This document shows positions 8,116 through 17,600 of a DNA stretch of 37,629 nt, piece by piece. Under the pieces are notes generated by a model that saw only the letters and a list, made by a program, of their open reading frames with translations, did not search any database and was not told the DNA's origin. Every line of letters starts with the position of its first letter. Within the stretch, counting starts at the first letter, position 1. A program made the position numbers and the translations under genes. Origin of the DNA: an uncultured Collinsella sp. (GTDB taxonomy: Bacteria > Actinomycetota > Coriobacteriia > Coriobacteriales > Coriobacteriaceae); assembly GCA_900756725.1 (NCBI GenBank), contig CAAELJ010000130.1, positions 1-37,629 on the forward strand, read 5' to 3'.

Positions 8116-9207
8116 ATGGATTCTCTCAACGATTTGAACGAGCGCGTCGACGCCTTTGTCGGCACCAGCTCCTTCGAGACGCCTGCCGCGACGAACGACC
8201 AAGCCCCCATCGATGTTCCCGCCGAGGTTCACGAGGACATCGTCGCCTCGGTCGACTTCTCCGAGGTTGAGCTTGCAGACGAATTTACCGAGCCCCAGGT
8301 GGCCGTAACTCCCAACGGCCTTTTGCCCATGGAGCCGCTGCCCATCGACGGGCGTCTGCGCAAGGCAGCCCTCCGTATGCCCGATGAGATCGAGGAGGCC
8401 AGCGGCTTTACGCTCTTTGGCCGCCGCATCAAATCGCTCATCTACACCACCGACGTGGCGGTCATCCGCAACTCCAATGCCGACGCCGTGTTTGCCGTCT
8501 ACCCCTTCACGCCGCAGCCCGCCATTACGCAAGCGTTGCTGACTGTTGCCGAGTGCCCGGTCTTTGTGGGCGTTGGCGGCGGCACCACCACCGGTAAGCG
8601 TTCCGTGCAGATGGCGGCCGTATCCGAGATGCAGGGCGCGGCGGGCTGCGTGGTCAACTCCCCCGCTACTGCCGAGATGGTCGAGCACATCACCAACATC
8701 GCCGACATCCCCGTCATCGCCACGGTCGTTCGCTGCGACGACGATGCTCACGCCAAGGTGCGCGCCGGAGCCAAGATTCTCAACATCGCCGCCGGCAAAA
8801 ACACGCCCCAGGTCCTGCGCGAGCTGCGCGAGCACTATCCCAACCTGCCGCTCATCGCACCGGGCGGCAAGACGCCCGAGAGCATCCGTGAAACCATCGC
8901 CGCTGGCGCCAACGCCATCATCTGGACGCCGCCTTCGGCCCAGCAGCTTCAGACCGACATGATGCAGCGATACCGCAAGATGAAAGAAGACGCCACGCCC
9001 GTCATCTCGCGCGACGATGTGCCCATTATCGACCAGGTCGCCGCCGCCGAGGTTAGCCAGGTCGAGAACATGAATCCCGACGTGCCGATCCCCGACGAAG
9101 TCATCGAACGCGTCGCTTCGATCCACGATCATATCGAGGAGCGTCGCGCCAGCCGCGGACTCAAACCCTCGCTGCACGGCTTCTTCTTCCGCGGAAAGAA
9201 ACGCTAG
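8116..9207 (+). CDS. Conserved TIM-barrel-like protein of unknown function
   Basis: A 363-residue cytoplasmic protein. The first 75 residues are acidic and low in order. From about 90 to 300 there are regular alternating strands and helices (DAVFAVYPF, CPVFVGVGGGTTTGK, GCVVNSPATA, IPVIATVVR, KILNIAAG, LPLIAPGGKTPESI, AIIWTPPS). The GGKTPESI and final beta-strand segments resemble the phosphate-binding end of TIM barrels such as aldolases and the GlpP group, so a TIM barrel is likely. The reaction is unknown and I would not name it. The ATG at 8116 has only a weak upstream site. A weak promoter-like pair (TTTAGC 8057, TACACT 8080) precedes it, and a strong terminator follows. Confidence 0.75.
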   Translation: MDSLNDLNERVDAFVGTSSFETPAATNDQAPIDVPAEVHEDIVASVDFSEVELADEFTEPQVAVTPNGLLPMEPLPIDGRLRKAALRMPDEIEEASGFTLFGRRIKSLIYTTDVAVIRNSNADAVFAVYPFTPQPAITQALLTVAECPVFVGVGGGTTTGKRSVQMAAVSEMQGAAGCVVNSPATAEMVEHITNIADIPVIATVVRCDDDAHAKVRAGAKILNIAAGKNTPQVLRELREHYPNLPLIAPGGKTPESIRETIAAGANAIIWTPPSAQQLQTDMMQRYRKMKEDATPVISRDDVPIIDQVAAAEVSQVENMNPDVPIPDEVIERVASIHDHIEERRASRGLKPSLHGFFFRGKKR

Positions 9208-9217
9208 CCGCAGCAGC

Positions 9218-9253
9218 AAGGCCCGTCCCGCAAACAACGGGACGGGCCTTTTT
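9218..9253 (+). terminator. Rho-independent terminator
   Basis: AAGGCCCGTCCC (9218-9229) pairs perfectly with GGGACGGGCCTT (9239-9250) and is followed by a T-run. It ends the TIM-barrel-like gene transcript 10 bases after the stop. Confidence 0.9.
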
Positions 9254-9315
9254 CTGTTATCGAATGTCGGGAGGGACAGGCGCAGCCGTTAAAACCGTCA
9301 GCCAGCCCACAAACG

Positions 9316-10206
9316 TTAGTCCACGCGCTTGTCGCCCATAAAGAAGACGGCCACCGTGCCAGGGCCGGTATGCGAGCCAATCAGAGCACCGATGCTATTG
9401 ATCTCAATCTTACCTTTGAGCTGCGGAACCTGTTCCTCTATCAGTGCCGCAACGGCCTCGGCGTCCTCGCGGCACGCCGAGTGCGACATGATGCACTTGC
9501 CCGAATAATCCGCGCCGTCCTGCACATGCGCCATCACGGTCTTGGCCATCTCGGAGATCGCGCGCTTCTTGGTGCGAATCTTCTCGCGTGGCGCCAGCTC
9601 ACCTTCGCAATCGACCGTCATAAGCGGGCAAATCTTGAGCGCCGTGCCGATGATCGCGCTCGCGGCCGAAATGCGACCGCCGCGCAGGTAACTCGACAAA
9701 TCGGTCGAGAAGAACCAGTGGTGCAGGTTGAGTTTATGCTCCTCAATCCAAGCGGCCGTCTCGTCGAGCGAAGCGCCGCTATCGCGAACGTCGGCGGCAC
9801 ATTCCGCCAGCAGGCCAAAGCCCGAAGACGCCGCCAGCGAGTCGATGACGCGTACCTTGCCGCCCTGGGGATAGCGATCCGCAAGCATCTGCGCCGCAAC
9901 GCAGGCCGATCCATACGTGCCCGAAATACCCGACGACAACGCCAGGTGCAGCACGTCTTTACCCTCGGCAACAAACGGCTCCCAAAACTCCTCGTACTCA
10001 CCCACGCTCACCTGAGACGTCTTGGGCATGGCGCCCGCGGCAATCTGGGCAAAAAACTCGTCCGGCGCAATCGACTGATACAGATCGTCCGTATAGACAA
10101 CATCGTCGATCTCGTAATGAAAACACACGACGGGGATATTGCGCGATTCAAAGAACTCGCGGGTTCGGTCGGCGGCGGATTCACAGGTCAGGACAAAATC
10201 ACTCAT
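9316..10206 (-). CDS. DegV family fatty-acid-binding protein
   Basis: A 296-residue DegV (FakB-like) protein, a family that binds a fatty acid and presents it to the FakA kinase in phospholipid synthesis from exogenous fatty acids. Family signatures are the N-terminal FVLTCESAADRT, HLALSSGISGTYGSA, SSYLRGGRIS and the C-terminal GALIGSHTGPGTVAVFF. The ATG at 10206 is chosen because AAGGAG lies six bases before it; earlier in-frame codons add an unrelated stretch. It is transcribed away from the FBPase gene, with a 318-base shared region that contains two palindromes. Confidence 0.92.
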   Translation of the reverse strand: MSDFVLTCESAADRTREFFESRNIPVVCFHYEIDDVVYTDDLYQSIAPDEFFAQIAAGAMPKTSQVSVGEYEEFWEPFVAEGKDVLHLALSSGISGTYGSACVAAQMLADRYPQGGKVRVIDSLAASSGFGLLAECAADVRDSGASLDETAAWIEEHKLNLHHWFFSTDLSSYLRGGRISAASAIIGTALKICPLMTVDCEGELAPREKIRTKKRAISEMAKTVMAHVQDGADYSGKCIMSHSACREDAEAVAALIEEQVPQLKGKIEINSIGALIGSHTGPGTVAVFFMGDKRVD

Positions 10207-10226
10207 ATGAGGCTCCTTACTCATTA

Positions 10227-10246
10227 CTGTGCAAATTATCGCACAG
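10227..10246 (-). promoter_or_regulatory. Palindrome over the putative degV -10 box
   Basis: CTGTGC (10227-10232) and GCACAG (10241-10246) flank an 8-base centre. On the minus strand the centre contains GATAAT, a good -10 candidate 28 bases before the degV ATG. The symmetry at a promoter suggests an operator, but the regulator is unknown. Confidence 0.45.
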
Positions 10247-10266
10247 CAATCGTGAATACGGTACAA

Positions 10267-10307
10267 ATGTCCACTATTTACCAAATTGAACCAAAGGTAG
10301 TGAACAT
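10267..10307. promoter_or_regulatory. Spaced inverted repeat between degV and fbp
   Basis: ATGTCCACTA (10267-10276) and TAGTGAACAT (10298-10307) are inverted with one mismatch, 21 bases apart, in the AT-rich middle of the divergent region. They look like two half-sites of a DNA-binding protein. Confidence 0.4.
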
Positions 10308-10468
10308 CTTTACCGTTATCATCCCTATCGATCCCGGAGGTATGCGCCTGAAAAAACGCCCCCGCGTCTCCATTCAACCGCCATATCTACCTCAACTAAA
10401 TCGATTTACCAAACCGTTCGGCCAACAATTTGACCTCCCATCTCCAATCGAAACAAAAGCGGCGCATA

Positions 10469-10500
10469 CTGATAAACGTTTGACGCTGTTTGTCAGTTTT
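10469..10500 (+). promoter_or_regulatory. Leader hairpin with T-run before fbp
   Basis: CTGATAAAC (10469-10477) pairs with GTTTGTCAG (10488-10496) over nine pairs (one G-U), followed by TTTT. It ends 24 bases before the fbp start and could be an attenuator; the stem is GC-poor, so strength is doubtful. Confidence 0.4.
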
Positions 10501-10524
10501 ACCAACCACATCGGAAGGTGCCTC

Positions 10525-12441
10525 ATGGTCGCATTCGATCGCAATCCGCAAGACTTCAAGTATCTGCGCCTGCTGTCGAGACAGTTCCCCACCGAGCAAT
10601 CCGCATTCACCGAAATCATCAACCTCTCAGCCATCCTCAACCTGCCCAAGGGCACCGAGCATTTTATGAGCGATGTGCATGGCGAATACGAAGCCTTTAT
10701 GCACATCCTCAACAACTGCTCGGGTGTTGTGCGCGAGCATGTCGACGAGATCTTTGGCGACACGCTCTCCTTTGACGAAAAGGGCGAGCTGTGCACGCTC
10801 ATCTACTATCCGCGCGAGAAGATCGATCTTGTCCGCAGCCGGCGCGAGGACTCGCCCACCTGGTACAAGACCATGCTCGACCAGCTCATTGTGGTTGCCC
10901 GCTCGCTTTCGAGCCGTTATACCCGCTCCAAGGTGCGTAAGGCCATCCCGCGCGATTACGCCTACATCATCGACGAGTTGCTGCACACGCATCCGGATGA
11001 GAACAACTACCGCGTGCGGTATCACGAGCGCATTATCGAATCCATTCTGGAGACCGCCAGCGCCGACGACTTTATCGAGTCGCTTGCTTCACTCATCAAG
11101 CGCCTCGCCGTCGACCACCTGCACTTGGTGGGCGACATCTTCGACCGTGGCGGCGGCGCGGCCAAGATTATGGACCGCCTGCTCACCTATCATTCGCTCG
11201 ATATTCAGTGGGGTAACCACGATCTGCTGTGGATGGGCGCTGCGGCCGGTGAGCCCGCCTGCATCGCCACGGTGCTGCGCAACAACCTGCGCTACGACAA
11301 TTACGAGATCCTCGAGAACGACTACGGCATCTCGCTGCGCGAGCTTGTCGCCTTCGCCGACGCCACCTATACCGCCGGCGAGTCCATCACCCCGCTGATC
11401 AAGGCCATCAACGTGCTGCTCTTTAAACTCGAGGGCCAGATTATCCAGCGTCACCCCGAGTTCGACATGACCGACCGCCTGCTGCTCGACAAGATCGACC
11501 ACGACACCGGCACGGTCACGCTCGCCGACGGCAGCGTGTGGCCGCTCACGACCAACGATTTCCCCACCGTCGACCCGACGGACCCCTACACGCTCACGCC
11601 CCAGGAACAGCACATCATCGACAAGCTCGTGTCCGAGTTTATCACCGCCGATCATCTGCATCGCCATATCGATTTCCTCTACACCCACGGCTCGATGTAC
11701 AAGGTCACCAACGGCAACCTGCTGTTCCATGGCTGCGTGCCGCTCAACGAAGACGGCACCTTTAGCAGCATGAACTGCCTGGGTACCTGGCACGCCGGTC
11801 GCGATTATCTCGATTTTTGCGACCGCATCGCCCGCCGCGCCTGGCGCGTGGGCGACCGCGACGCCCTCGACTGGATGTGGTACCTGTGGATCGGCTTTAA
11901 CTCACCCGCGAGCGGACGCCTGGTGCGTACCTTTGAGCGCGCCTATATCGCCGATAAGAGCACGTGGGTCGAGCCGATGGACCCGTACTATACGCTCACC
12001 ACGTCCTCGTCCGTTTGCGACGACATCATGCGCGAGTTCAACGTCGCCCCCATGGCCTGCTCGCCGACGGGGCACATCATCAACGGCCATACCCCGGTCA
12101 AAACTACCAAGGGCGAGCAGCCCATCCGCGCCAACGGTAAGCTGCTGGTCATCGATGGCGGCTTCTGCCGCGCCTACCATCCCAAGACGGGCATCGCCGG
12201 CTACACGCTTATCTCCAGTTCTCGCGGATGCCGCCTTAAATCGCACCAGGCCTTTACCACGGTTGCCGAGGCGCTCACGCGCAACGTGGACATCGAGAGC
12301 GAGACCAACCGCTTTGACCAGGCCGACCGTCGCCGCATGGTGAGTGACACCGATACCGGCGCCAAGATCCGCAGCCAGATCCAGGACCTACGCCAACTGC
12401 TCGATGCATATAGAAACGGTGCTATCGAGGAGCGCGCCTAG
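10525..12441 (+). CDS. fbp: Fructose-1,6-bisphosphatase class III
   Basis: Class III FBPase hydrolyses fructose 1,6-bisphosphate to fructose 6-phosphate in gluconeogenesis. The 638-residue length is normal for this large enzyme of the metallophosphatase fold. Metal-binding motifs are SDVHGEYEAF (D50, H52), GDIFDRG (D204, D207) and WGNHD (N231, H232), and NGHTPV lies towards the C-terminus. The ATG at 10525 follows GGAAGGTG by four bases. The frame stays open far upstream, opposite degV, and an ATG at 10342 directly after GGAGG could add 61 residues, but that extension does not look like the family and is rejected. A 318-base divergent leader with several palindromes precedes it. A hairpin separates it from the first GtrA gene. 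Confidence 0.95.
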   Translation: MVAFDRNPQDFKYLRLLSRQFPTEQSAFTEIINLSAILNLPKGTEHFMSDVHGEYEAFMHILNNCSGVVREHVDEIFGDTLSFDEKGELCTLIYYPREKIDLVRSRREDSPTWYKTMLDQLIVVARSLSSRYTRSKVRKAIPRDYAYIIDELLHTHPDENNYRVRYHERIIESILETASADDFIESLASLIKRLAVDHLHLVGDIFDRGGGAAKIMDRLLTYHSLDIQWGNHDLLWMGAAAGEPACIATVLRNNLRYDNYEILENDYGISLRELVAFADATYTAGESITPLIKAINVLLFKLEGQIIQRHPEFDMTDRLLLDKIDHDTGTVTLADGSVWPLTTNDFPTVDPTDPYTLTPQEQHIIDKLVSEFITADHLHRHIDFLYTHGSMYKVTNGNLLFHGCVPLNEDGTFSSMNCLGTWHAGRDYLDFCDRIARRAWRVGDRDALDWMWYLWIGFNSPASGRLVRTFERAYIADKSTWVEPMDPYYTLTTSSSVCDDIMREFNVAPMACSPTGHIINGHTPVKTTKGEQPIRANGKLLVIDGGFCRAYHPKTGIAGYTLISSSRGCRLKSHQAFTTVAEALTRNVDIESETNRFDQADRRRMVSDTDTGAKIRSQIQDLRQLLDAYRNGAIEERA

Positions 12442-12447
12442 CTCCAC

Positions 12448-12490
12448 CCGCGGGGATTGGCTAAACTTGCTGAGTTTGTCATCCCCGCGG
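12448..12490 (+). terminator. Hairpin between fbp and the first GtrA gene
   Basis: CCGCGGGGAT (12448-12457) pairs perfectly with ATCCCCGCGG (12481-12490), and AAACT/AGTTT (12463-12467, 12473-12477) extend the stem inside. No T-run follows, so it may attenuate or protect mRNA rather than end transcription. Confidence 0.45.
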
Positions 12491-12519
12491 CGCTCCGGCG
12501 CCACTCTAAGGCAGGTACC

Positions 12520-12915
12520 ATGCAAAAGCTCCTTGCGCAGATCATGAAGTTTGGCGTCGTCGGCGTCGTCGCCACCGTCATCGACTTTGGCATCATGAAT
12601 CTGCTCCACTACGGTTTGGGCCTCAATATCCTGATCGCCAATACCAGCGGCTTTATCGTCTCGCTCATCTTTAACTACGTCGCGAGCATGAAGTACGTGT
12701 TTGCGCACAAGGAGGGCATGAGCCGCCACCGCGAGTTCATCATCTTTGTCGTGCTGTCCGTGATCGGCTTGGCGCTCAACGACGGCATCGTGCTGGCGCT
12801 CAACGCCGGCCTGGGGCTCGAGGCCAATATCGCCAAGATTTGCGCCACCGCGCTGGTCATGGTCTACAACTTTGTGACCCGAAAGATCTTCCTGGAGGGC
12901 GACGAGACCAAGTAG
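12520..12915 (+). CDS. GtrA family membrane protein (first copy)
   Basis: A 131-residue protein with four hydrophobic segments and the GtrA-like pattern FGVVGVVATVIDFGIMNLL near the N-terminus, FNYVASMKYVF in the middle and VYNFVTRKIFL near the end. GtrA-like proteins are small membrane proteins thought to help move lipid-linked sugars (for example undecaprenyl-phosphate glucose) across the membrane in cell-wall polysaccharide decoration. The start at 12520 is the first ATG and has AAGGCAGGT upstream; a TTG at 12457 lies within the preceding hairpin and is rejected. A second GtrA-type gene follows 220 bases downstream. Confidence 0.85.
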   Translation: MQKLLAQIMKFGVVGVVATVIDFGIMNLLHYGLGLNILIANTSGFIVSLIFNYVASMKYVFAHKEGMSRHREFIIFVVLSVIGLALNDGIVLALNAGLGLEANIAKICATALVMVYNFVTRKIFLEGDETK

Positions 12916-12938
12916 CTCGACCTCCTCGTTGCACTACG

Positions 12939-12984
12939 GGGCCCACGGACGATGCGCATCGAGTGCTGCGTTGTTCGTGGGCCC
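12939..12984 (+). terminator. Terminator-like hairpin after first GtrA gene
   Basis: GGGCCCACG (12939-12947) pairs with CGTGGGCCC (12976-12984) around a 28-base loop. No long T-run follows, so termination would be weak. Confidence 0.4.
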
Positions 12985-13135
12985 TGCTCGTTTGCGGGAA
13001 GATTTGCAACGTTTGCGGATTACCTCTTGAATATTTGGCGAGTTCGTATAGTTCTTGCCAAAGACCTTACGTTTCCCTTGCAAAAGCTCTAAAGTATCTC
13101 GTTGCTCGATTCGTCAACGCATTGGATGTGATTAC

Positions 13136-13543
13136 GTGCGCAAGGCACTGGCACAACCTCATACCAAGCAGTTCCTCAAGTTCGCTGTCGTGGGTCTTAT
13201 CTCCTTTGGCATCGACTGGGGCATGCTCATTGCACTCGTCGAGCTGTTCCACCTCGACTTTTTGATGAGCACCACGATCTCGTTTATCACGTCCGTCGTG
13301 GTCAACTACTGGCTCAGCATGAAGTACGTGTTCGACCATCGCGAGGGCATGAGCCGCAAGCGCGAGTTTACGATCTTCACCATCCTGTCGGTGATTGGCC
13401 TGGGTCTCAACGATCTGTACATGTTTGTGGGCGTCACGTTTTTGAGCATCGGCTACCAGGCCATGAAGGCCATCGCCACGTTCCTGGTCACCTGGTACAA
13501 CTACTTTAGCCGTCGCTTCTTCCTCGAGGGCGCGCAGTCGTAG
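13136..13543 (+). CDS. GtrA family membrane protein (second copy)
   Basis: A 135-residue paralogue of the preceding gene with four hydrophobic segments. It shares FAVVGLISFGIDWGML, VNYWLSMKYVFDHREGMSRKREF and WYNYFSRRFFLEG with corresponding segments of the first copy (KYVFAHKEGMSRHREF, VYNFVTRKIFLEG), so the two arose by tandem duplication. The start is placed at the GTG at 13136, which begins just before the homologous region and matches the N-terminal length of the first copy, although its ribosome binding site is weak. An upstream TTG at 13055 would add a poorly coding stretch. The role is presumably transfer of a lipid-linked sugar, with no glycosyltransferase adjacent. Confidence 0.8.
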   Translation: MRKALAQPHTKQFLKFAVVGLISFGIDWGMLIALVELFHLDFLMSTTISFITSVVVNYWLSMKYVFDHREGMSRKREFTIFTILSVIGLGLNDLYMFVGVTFLSIGYQAMKAIATFLVTWYNYFSRRFFLEGAQS

Positions 13544-13569
13544 TTTGTTCGACATTTGCTTAAAGGTAT

Positions 13570-13603
13570 AACCGGTTGGAATTCTCGTTCCAACCGGTTT
13601 TTT
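13570..13603 (+). terminator. Rho-independent terminator
   Basis: AACCGGTTGGAA (13570-13581) pairs perfectly with TTCCAACCGGTT (13588-13599), followed by a run of T. It ends the second GtrA transcript. Confidence 0.92.
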
Positions 13604-13666
13604 GTTTACAGAGTCTGCCGAGGAAGGTGCACGAGGCGGGCTACGGCGTCCCGTTCGCATAAAGAC

Positions 13667-13696
13667 GGGCGGCTCGGATGTTTGTCCGAACCGCCC
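13667..13696 (-). terminator. Terminator of the DUF4430 operon
   Basis: GGGCGGCTCGGA (13667-13678) pairs with TCCGAACCGCCC (13685-13696) with one mismatch. On the minus strand it lies 24 bases after the stop of the last DUF4430 gene and is followed by GTCTTTATG, a short T-rich tract. Confidence 0.7.
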
Positions 13697-13720
13697 GCAT
13701 GGCGTGTTATGTCGAGGCAT

Positions 13721-14617
13721 TTAGCCCGTTACGTAATACCAGACGACACTGTCGCCGTTGTGTAGGACGTAGTTGCTGCACGCCGTGTTGGGCGCCACAC
13801 CGTTAACGGAATACATCCAGCCACTCGTACCGCCGTGTTCCTTCTCGGCCAAACCGCCAATGGCGGCGACATACGTGCCGTACGACGAGCCATGTGCATT
13901 CACGGAAAGGCCCAGGGCGCACAGGGCATCGTAGGCAGTTGCGCCCTCATTAAAGGTGAAGGTGCCACCAGAAGACACGGGATTGCCCACAGCGCTCGAT
14001 GTGACCGCAACCGTCACCGTGACGTAACCAGGCTGCTGCGAGCCGCCCTGATTGCCCGCAGAGGCGTTGCCACCGTTGGATGCAGACCCACCGCCAGACA
14101 CCGAGCCGCCGCCCGAAGAAGAGCCGTCAGAAGAACTCGATCCACCGGCGGATTCGGAGCCCTGTCCAGCAGACGCGTTGTTGGACGTCTTGCCGCCCTT
14201 GTCTTCGGACTTCTTCTCCTTCGAATCCTTTTTGGAGTCCTTATCCGAAGATTCGGAATCGTCCTTGGATTCCGATTCATCCGACTCCTTGGATTCAGAG
14301 TCCACGGCACCAGAAGACGAGGAACCCGCCTCTGTCTTGTGAGAGGCAGCAGAGCCAGAGTCGGCAACGCTCTTCCCCGCCACGGCCCGAGTGATCCAAT
14401 CGATGGACCAAGCACCGCTGGAAGAAGGTTGGACAAAGCCTAGCGACACAACGATCAAAACGGTGCAGGCGGCTGTCAGAACGCCAACAAGTGCCTTGCG
14501 CCGAGGGGCGGACGCCGCCGAAGCGGCGCCCTTTTGCTTTACATCGTCAAGCTGGATGAACGACGAGTCGGGCTGCTTGGACTCGGCGTCCTGAGGCTTA
14601 CTGGACACAGCCCTCAC
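13721..14617 (-). CDS. Membrane-anchored DUF4430 protein
   Basis: A 298-residue protein with a short cytoplasmic N-terminus, one transmembrane segment (about residues 42-61), a low-complexity linker very rich in Ser, Asp, Glu, Lys and Gly (about 62-190) and a C-terminal DUF4430 domain (about 195-298; segments GGTFTFNEGATAYDALCAL, SGWMYSVNGVA, GDSVVWYYVTG). DUF4430 is related to the C-terminal domain of transcobalamin. The topology puts the domain outside the cell on a flexible stalk. The GTG at 14617 directly follows the TAG of the giant surface-protein gene, implying translational coupling; a GTG at 14608 is an alternative. It belongs to the riboswitch-controlled unit. A role in corrinoid binding is inferred, not shown. 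Confidence 0.85.
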   Translation of the reverse strand: MRAVSSKPQDAESKQPDSSFIQLDDVKQKGAASAASAPRRKALVGVLTAACTVLIVVSLGFVQPSSSGAWSIDWITRAVAGKSVADSGSAASHKTEAGSSSSGAVDSESKESDESESKDDSESSDKDSKKDSKEKKSEDKGGKTSNNASAGQGSESAGGSSSSDGSSSGGGSVSGGGSASNGGNASAGNQGGSQQPGYVTVTVAVTSSAVGNPVSSGGTFTFNEGATAYDALCALGLSVNAHGSSYGTYVAAIGGLAEKEHGGTSGWMYSVNGVAPNTACSNYVLHNGDSVVWYYVTG

Positions 14618-17600
14618 CTACCGGCGCTTGGTGAACACGAACACGCCGATGACGGCGAGACCGATCACGCCAGCCGCCACGCCAGCGATGGCGAGCGGAT
14701 TGAAGCCAGACTGCTGCGAGGGAGCCGCAGCGGACTTCTTGGCAGTGGTCGCTGCAGACGCGCCCGTGTCGGACTTGCCGGACTTGTCATCCTTCTTGCC
14801 GGACTTCTTGTCCTTCTTGCCGGACTTATCGGATTTCTTCTTGGAATCCTTATCGTCCTTGGTCTCGGTCGTAGTCGTGGTAGACGACACCGGCTTCTTA
14901 CCCGGAGCAACAGCACCGCCAGCCTGCTGGCCGTTTGTGCCGTTACCGGAGCCAGAACCAGCACCGGCATTACCCGAACCGCCGTTGCCGCCAGCGGAGC
15001 CAGAGCCACCGTTACCACCAGGGTTAACAGCATTCTTGATCCACTTGGCATACAGCGTCATATCAGCCGTCACCGCAACGCTAAAGTCATATGCCTCCGT
15101 ACAGGCCTCGTCGGTATACCAACCAGCGAAGGTGTAGCCTTCGCGCGTCGGATCGGCAGGCTTGGCGATAGAGCCGTTGGCGGCCGTAGTCTGAAAATCG
15201 ACCTTGGACCCCTCGCCAGCGCTAAACGAAACCTTAACGCCAGCATTCAGCTTAAACAGCGTGCCAGAGTCGTTAATGTAGTACAAGTTGCCCTGGGCAT
15301 CACAAGCGATTGGCGAGTCACAGAAGTTGTAGTGGCCCGTTGCGCTAAACACACCAGAAGCCTCAGCGTCACCCAACTTGTAACGATATACGCCACCGCC
15401 TGAGGTGTAGTTAACGAAATCAGGGCTCTCGCCGTAGTTAACCGTGAAGTAGACATACGCGTCTTCGCCCTGGACACTTACGAGCGGAGCGCCCTTGATG
15501 CCGCCAGCAGGAAGCGCAGTGCCATCAGCAGACGAAACCAGCGTCTTGGCAAAGTTGTTGGCCGGATCAATAATCGCCAGCGCAGAGCCGCCAGCAACCT
15601 CGCCGCCAACAATCAGCTTGCCATCATACGTCGTCGTAGGCACGCATGCACATCCCGTAAGGCCAAGGTCGACCACACGCTCCTCGGTAATAAGCGAAGC
15701 GGCATCCGCATCGCGTGAGTCGCCATCAGAAATCGCCAAGACGTGCAGCTTGCCGTCGCGCGAGATTAGATAGGCATGGCTGCCGTCAGCCGAAAGCACA
15801 CAGGTGGAGTTGACAACAGCACCAACCGAAACCTTTCCGAGCACATCGCCCGAAGACTTGCTGAGCATCTCGACGGTACCGGCACTGGTGGGAACCAAGA
15901 CAAAGTCATCGCCCACCATCGCGCCCGTCCAGTAATAACCCTCGTCGGCATTGACATGCTGCCAAGAAACAGCGCCGGTCAGGATGTTAATACGCGTCAG
16001 ATGACCGTTATTGTACGTACCCTTTCCATAGTCGACATCAACGGTGCCGACATAGAGGTAATTGCCATCAACCGTCAGCTGAGAATTCGACTGGGCAATC
16101 CCGCTCACGGAGTCAGTGACCCAAACCGTTGTGAGCGCGTCAGCCGTCAGGGCCTGGACCGCACCGCCGTCAAGCGGAACGATAACCAAACCGCTCGCAT
16201 AAATCGGGCGCGAGGTGTAACCGACCGCTTTCTTAAGATTCGACTCGGCACGGACCTCGCCCGACTTGGCGTCAATCTTTAGCAAACGCTTGTTGACGGC
16301 GAGGTATACGTAGCCGTTCACGACGATAGGTTCACTCGCGTTGGGATACGCCGAACCAGAATACGCCTTCCAATCGAACGTCCAAGAGCTCGCTAGCGCA
16401 CCCGTAGGCGTCGAAACGTTCTCGACCGCCGCATTGGACTTGCCATCCCAATCGGACTTCCAATCGGTCGGACGCGGGGCGCTCGGATTGACTACGACCT
16501 CGTCGGGATTAGGCACCGTACCGCCGGCAGCATAAGCCCAGACGATCTCGTCATGCGACTTGAGCACGTAGTCACTATCGAGCTGAGAACCAGGAACACC
16601 GTTAACAAAGTACGACCAAGCGCCGGCCAACTTAGTGCCGTCAAGCGGAGAGACAAGGCTGTGAACGCCCCAGAAGCCCAGCTGATCGTACATCTCGGAC
16701 TTGATGCCCAAGGCATCAAAGTAGGCGGCAGTGGCGTCCTTGATCGTCGTGCCCTCAACAAACACCTGCGTCGAAGGATCGGTCCAGCGCTGTGCCTTAT
16801 CGTCCTTCTTACCGATGATCTCCATCGAGACAGCAACCTGACCGGGCATGGTGCCATCGGAACCATAGACCCAGGCAATCTCATCGCCGGCCTTGAGCGT
16901 GTAGTTGCCGGCGCCGACATTGGCCATCTTGCCGTTAACGAAGAACTGCCAGGACTTCCAGGTGCTTTCGTTTACCTGTACGGTCGATAGCTTCACGCTC
17001 TTATTGAACGGGGAAGTCAGCGAATTGAGGAACCAACCATACGAACCGGTTTGGACGTCGGCGCCAATACCGGCCTGCTTAAAGACCTGCTCGGAAAGAT
17101 CGGCGGCAGTTGCGCCCTCTTCCACCAGTGCAGTCGTAGGCTGCGCCCACGTCTGCTGAGCACCCGAAGCGTCCTGACCGACAACGGCGCAGCTTACCGA
17201 AAGCCGGTCGGTGGGTGCAGCGTCGCCGTACTTCGAGTAGCACCAGACGACAGAGTCGCCCGCCTCGAGGGAGTAGCTGCCCGCGCCAACCGACGCCGCA
17301 ACACCATTGATAAACAGCTGCCAATAGGCGCCCGTAGCATGGTCGTATGCAAGGGTGCGATCGGCATCGAAAGGCGACGTAATGGAATTGAGCACCCAAC
17401 CCCAAGAGCCGTTGGGGTCATAGTCAGCCTTGAGGCCGGCCTGCTTAAAGAGCTCCTCGGAAAGATCGGCAGCAGTCGAGCCGTTCTTGAGCGTGTACTG
17501 CGAAGCGGCAGCCCACGTCTGCTGCTTGCCCTTAGCGTCGACGCCAATAACCGAGCACGTCGCTGTGACCTCGGGGCTGTTTTGACCACTCGTGCCCACG

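Noticed and set aside
9370..10524. Long open frame upstream of and in frame with fbp, opposite degV
   Set aside because: It is the mirror image of the degV coding region in a GC-rich genome, has no ribosome binding site, and its product has no domain. The fbp start at 10525 has a good site and matches the length of the family.
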